Shown here piece after piece: positions 62,559 to 64,000 of a stretch of 64,000 bases of DNA. The DNA comes from Phytobacter palmae. Lineage in GTDB: Bacteria; Pseudomonadota; Gammaproteobacteria; Enterobacterales; Enterobacteriaceae. A program made the position numbers and the translations under genes. Numbering within the stretch: the first letter of the stretch is position 1; every line of letters begins with the position of its first letter. The stretch covers positions 1 to 64,000 of the forward strand of contig FONB01000009.1 of NCBI GenBank assembly GCA_900112785.1. The letters are read 5' to 3'. The notes beneath the pieces are model-generated. The model did no database searches, was not told where the DNA came from, and saw nothing but the letters and a program-made list of their open reading frames with translations.

Positions 62559-64000
62559 TTAGAGAAACGCCTCAACGGCTTCTCGCATTTTTTTGACATG
62601 CAGCCCGTAGACCACCTGAACGTTATTGCCTTGTTTGATGACCGCTTTCGCGCCTGTCGCTTTCAGACGAGGTTCATCAATGGTGGCGACATCTTTCACC
62701 GTGACGCGCAGACGGGTATAGCAGTTGTCTACCACCTCGATGTTGCCGCGTCCGCCAAGCCCTTCAATGATCGCCTCGCCAAGTCCATCGTTGTTACCTT
62801 TGGCCTGGTAATCCTGTTTGCTGTAAAGACGTGTCTCTTCGTCTTCGGCTTCCCGGCCAGGTGTCTTCATATCGAAACGCAAAATCAGGAAACGGAAGAT
62901 AATGAAATAGAGCGCGAACATGATGAGGCCGACCACGATGTACATTGGCCAGTTCGATTTCTCAGTACCGAGCGGCAGGTTGTAGAGAATGAAATCAATG
63001 ATGCCGTTTGCGCCGATCGCATGGACGTCAAAGAGGGAGAAAAGCATCATGCCGATACCGGTCAGCACCGCATGTACCACGAACAGCAGCGGTGCGACGA
63101 ACAGGAAAGAAAACTCGATAGGCTCGGTCACCCCAACCAGAAGCGAGGTCAGCGCTGCGGGGATAAGAATCGCTTTCGCCGCTGCTTTGCGTTCTGGCTT
63201 CGCGGTTAAATACATAGCCAGTGCCGCCGCGGGTAGGCCGTACATTTTACTGATGCCGCGCGCATCCCATACCACCGTACTACTGAGTTGTTTCACATCG
63301 GGACAAGCCATCTCGGCAAAGTAGATATTGCGTGCGCCCTGGTACATCGAGCCGCATACCTCCTGAGTACCGCCCAGCTCGGTATATAAAAATGGCGTGT
63401 AGACCAGATGATGCAGGCCGGTGGGCACAAGGATGCGTTCCAGGAAGCCATAAATTGCCACGCCGAATGGCCCGGCGCCTTTAATGCCCATTGCCAGTGT
63501 GCTGATGCCATGTTGGGCGAAAGGCCACAGCTCGCTCATGATCACGCCCAGCACCATAGAGACAGGCAGCATGATGATCGCCACAAAGCAGTGCCCGGAA
63601 TAGATAGCCATTGCCCCGGAAAACTGTACGCCGGAATATTTGTTGTACACATATCCCGATAGCGCGCCGGTGAGGATCCCGGCGAAGACCCCCATCTCCA
63701 GCACCTGCACACCCAGCACCATGCTCTGGCCTGCCGCTTTCATCTGATCTGCCGCTGCCAGTCCGCCCTGCATTTGCAAGGTGACATTCATGGCATTGAT
63801 AAAAACGATAAAGGTGACCAGGCCTATCAGGGCGGCATAGCCCTTATCTCGTGCAGCGAGGCCTACGGGGATGCCGACAGCGAACACCAGCGCCAGATTT
63901 GCCAGCACCGAGACGGCGGATTTTGCAATCAGTTGCCCGGTGTGTTGAACCAGCGGGTGACCGAGGAACGGCAAGTACTCTGCCAGGTTACCGTTGCCGA
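62559..64000 (-). CDS. PTS EIICB permease for alpha-glucosides, 5' end missing
   Basis: Partial gene; the frame stays open to the window edge, so the start is outside. At least 480 codons are visible. The membrane EIIC domain includes VFAVGIPVGLAARDKGYAAL, PTGLHHLVYTPFLYTELGG and GVTEPIEFSFLFVAPLLFV. A C-terminal EIIB domain follows, with the phosphorylated cysteine in VVDNCYTRLRVTVKD. No EIIA is visible. It is like AglA/GlvC-type alpha-glucoside permeases and lies 12 bp before the glycosidase gene, with which it must be co-transcribed. Confidence 0.88.
   Translation of the reverse strand, partial: GNGNLAEYLPFLGHPLVQHTGQLIAKSAVSVLANLALVFAVGIPVGLAARDKGYAALIGLVTFIVFINAMNVTLQMQGGLAAADQMKAAGQSMVLGVQVLEMGVFAGILTGALSGYVYNKYSGVQFSGAMAIYSGHCFVAIIMLPVSMVLGVIMSELWPFAQHGISTLAMGIKGAGPFGVAIYGFLERILVPTGLHHLVYTPFLYTELGGTQEVCGSMYQGARNIYFAEMACPDVKQLSSTVVWDARGISKMYGLPAAALAMYLTAKPERKAAAKAILIPAALTSLLVGVTEPIEFSFLFVAPLLFVVHAVLTGIGMMLFSLFDVHAIGANGIIDFILYNLPLGTEKSNWPMYIVVGLIMFALYFIIFRFLILRFDMKTPGREAEDEETRLYSKQDYQAKGNNDGLGEAIIEGLGGRGNIEVVDNCYTRLRVTVKDVATIDEPRLKATGAKAVIKQGNNVQVVYGLHVKKMREAVEAFL

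Overview
The window is about 64 kb of chromosome from a member of the Enterobacteriaceae. Gene order follows the Escherichia coli K-12 rrnG-kgtP to sseA-sseB segment almost gene for gene, and most proteins are the same length as, or within a few residues of, their K-12 counterparts. Several differences point away from Escherichia and towards an Enterobacter/Lelliottia/Leclercia-like relative: a DUF4385 gene after the rRNA operon, murQ and a PTS permease beside yfhH, rcnA-rcnR next to glyA, a zevAB-like pair next to csiE, an alpha-glucoside PTS operon upstream of sseA, and no hca, yph or yfhR genes in the places they hold in K-12. The genus is an inference from content, not a measured assignment.

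Layout. 1-350: end of an rRNA operon (23S-5S spacer carrying an ERIC-like repeat, 5S gene, terminator). 0.46-13.7 kb: DUF4385, kgtP, yfiM, pssA, patZ, tapT, trxC, yfiF, a CoA-transferase remnant, an AraC-type regulator, ung, grcA, srmB. 13.8-26.1 kb: trmN6, nadB, then the envelope-stress and housekeeping run rpoE-rseA-rseB-rseC, lepA-lepB-rnc-era-recO-pdxJ-acpS. 26.2-32.5 kb: yfhL, the yfhH/murQ/PTS cluster, pgpC, tadA, mltF. 32.7-41.2 kb: purL, the small RNA GlmY with its GlrR/sigma-54 control region, glrK-qseG-glrR, glnB. 41.2-50.4 kb: hmp, glyA, rcnA/rcnR, hcaT, csiE, zevAB-like genes, suhB. 50.5-57.2 kb: trmJ and the whole isc operon (iscRSUA-hscBA-fdx-iscX). 57.2-64 kb: pepB, sseB, an RpiR-type regulator, sseA, a family-4 glycosidase and a PTS permease that runs off the window.

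Regulation is unusually readable. I could place two FNR sites 53 bp apart before grcA, a perfect NadR box before nadB, a sigma-E promoter before rpoE, the RNase III hairpin in the rnc leader, a PurR box on the purL promoter, three GlrR sites and a sigma-54 promoter before glmY, an NsrR palindrome before hmp, three RcnR operators between rcnA and rcnR, and two abutting IscR type 1 sites before iscR. Two ERIC elements occur, one inside the rRNA spacer and one between era and recO, where it ends at the recO start codon.

I found no CRISPR array, prophage, integrase, insertion sequence or tRNA gene. I saw no wholly new system. The most unusual points are the accessory insertions, the sseA gene lying inside an apparent alpha-glucoside transcription unit with its regulator, the triple RcnR operator, the His-rich SseB N-terminus and the ERIC-derived recO start region.
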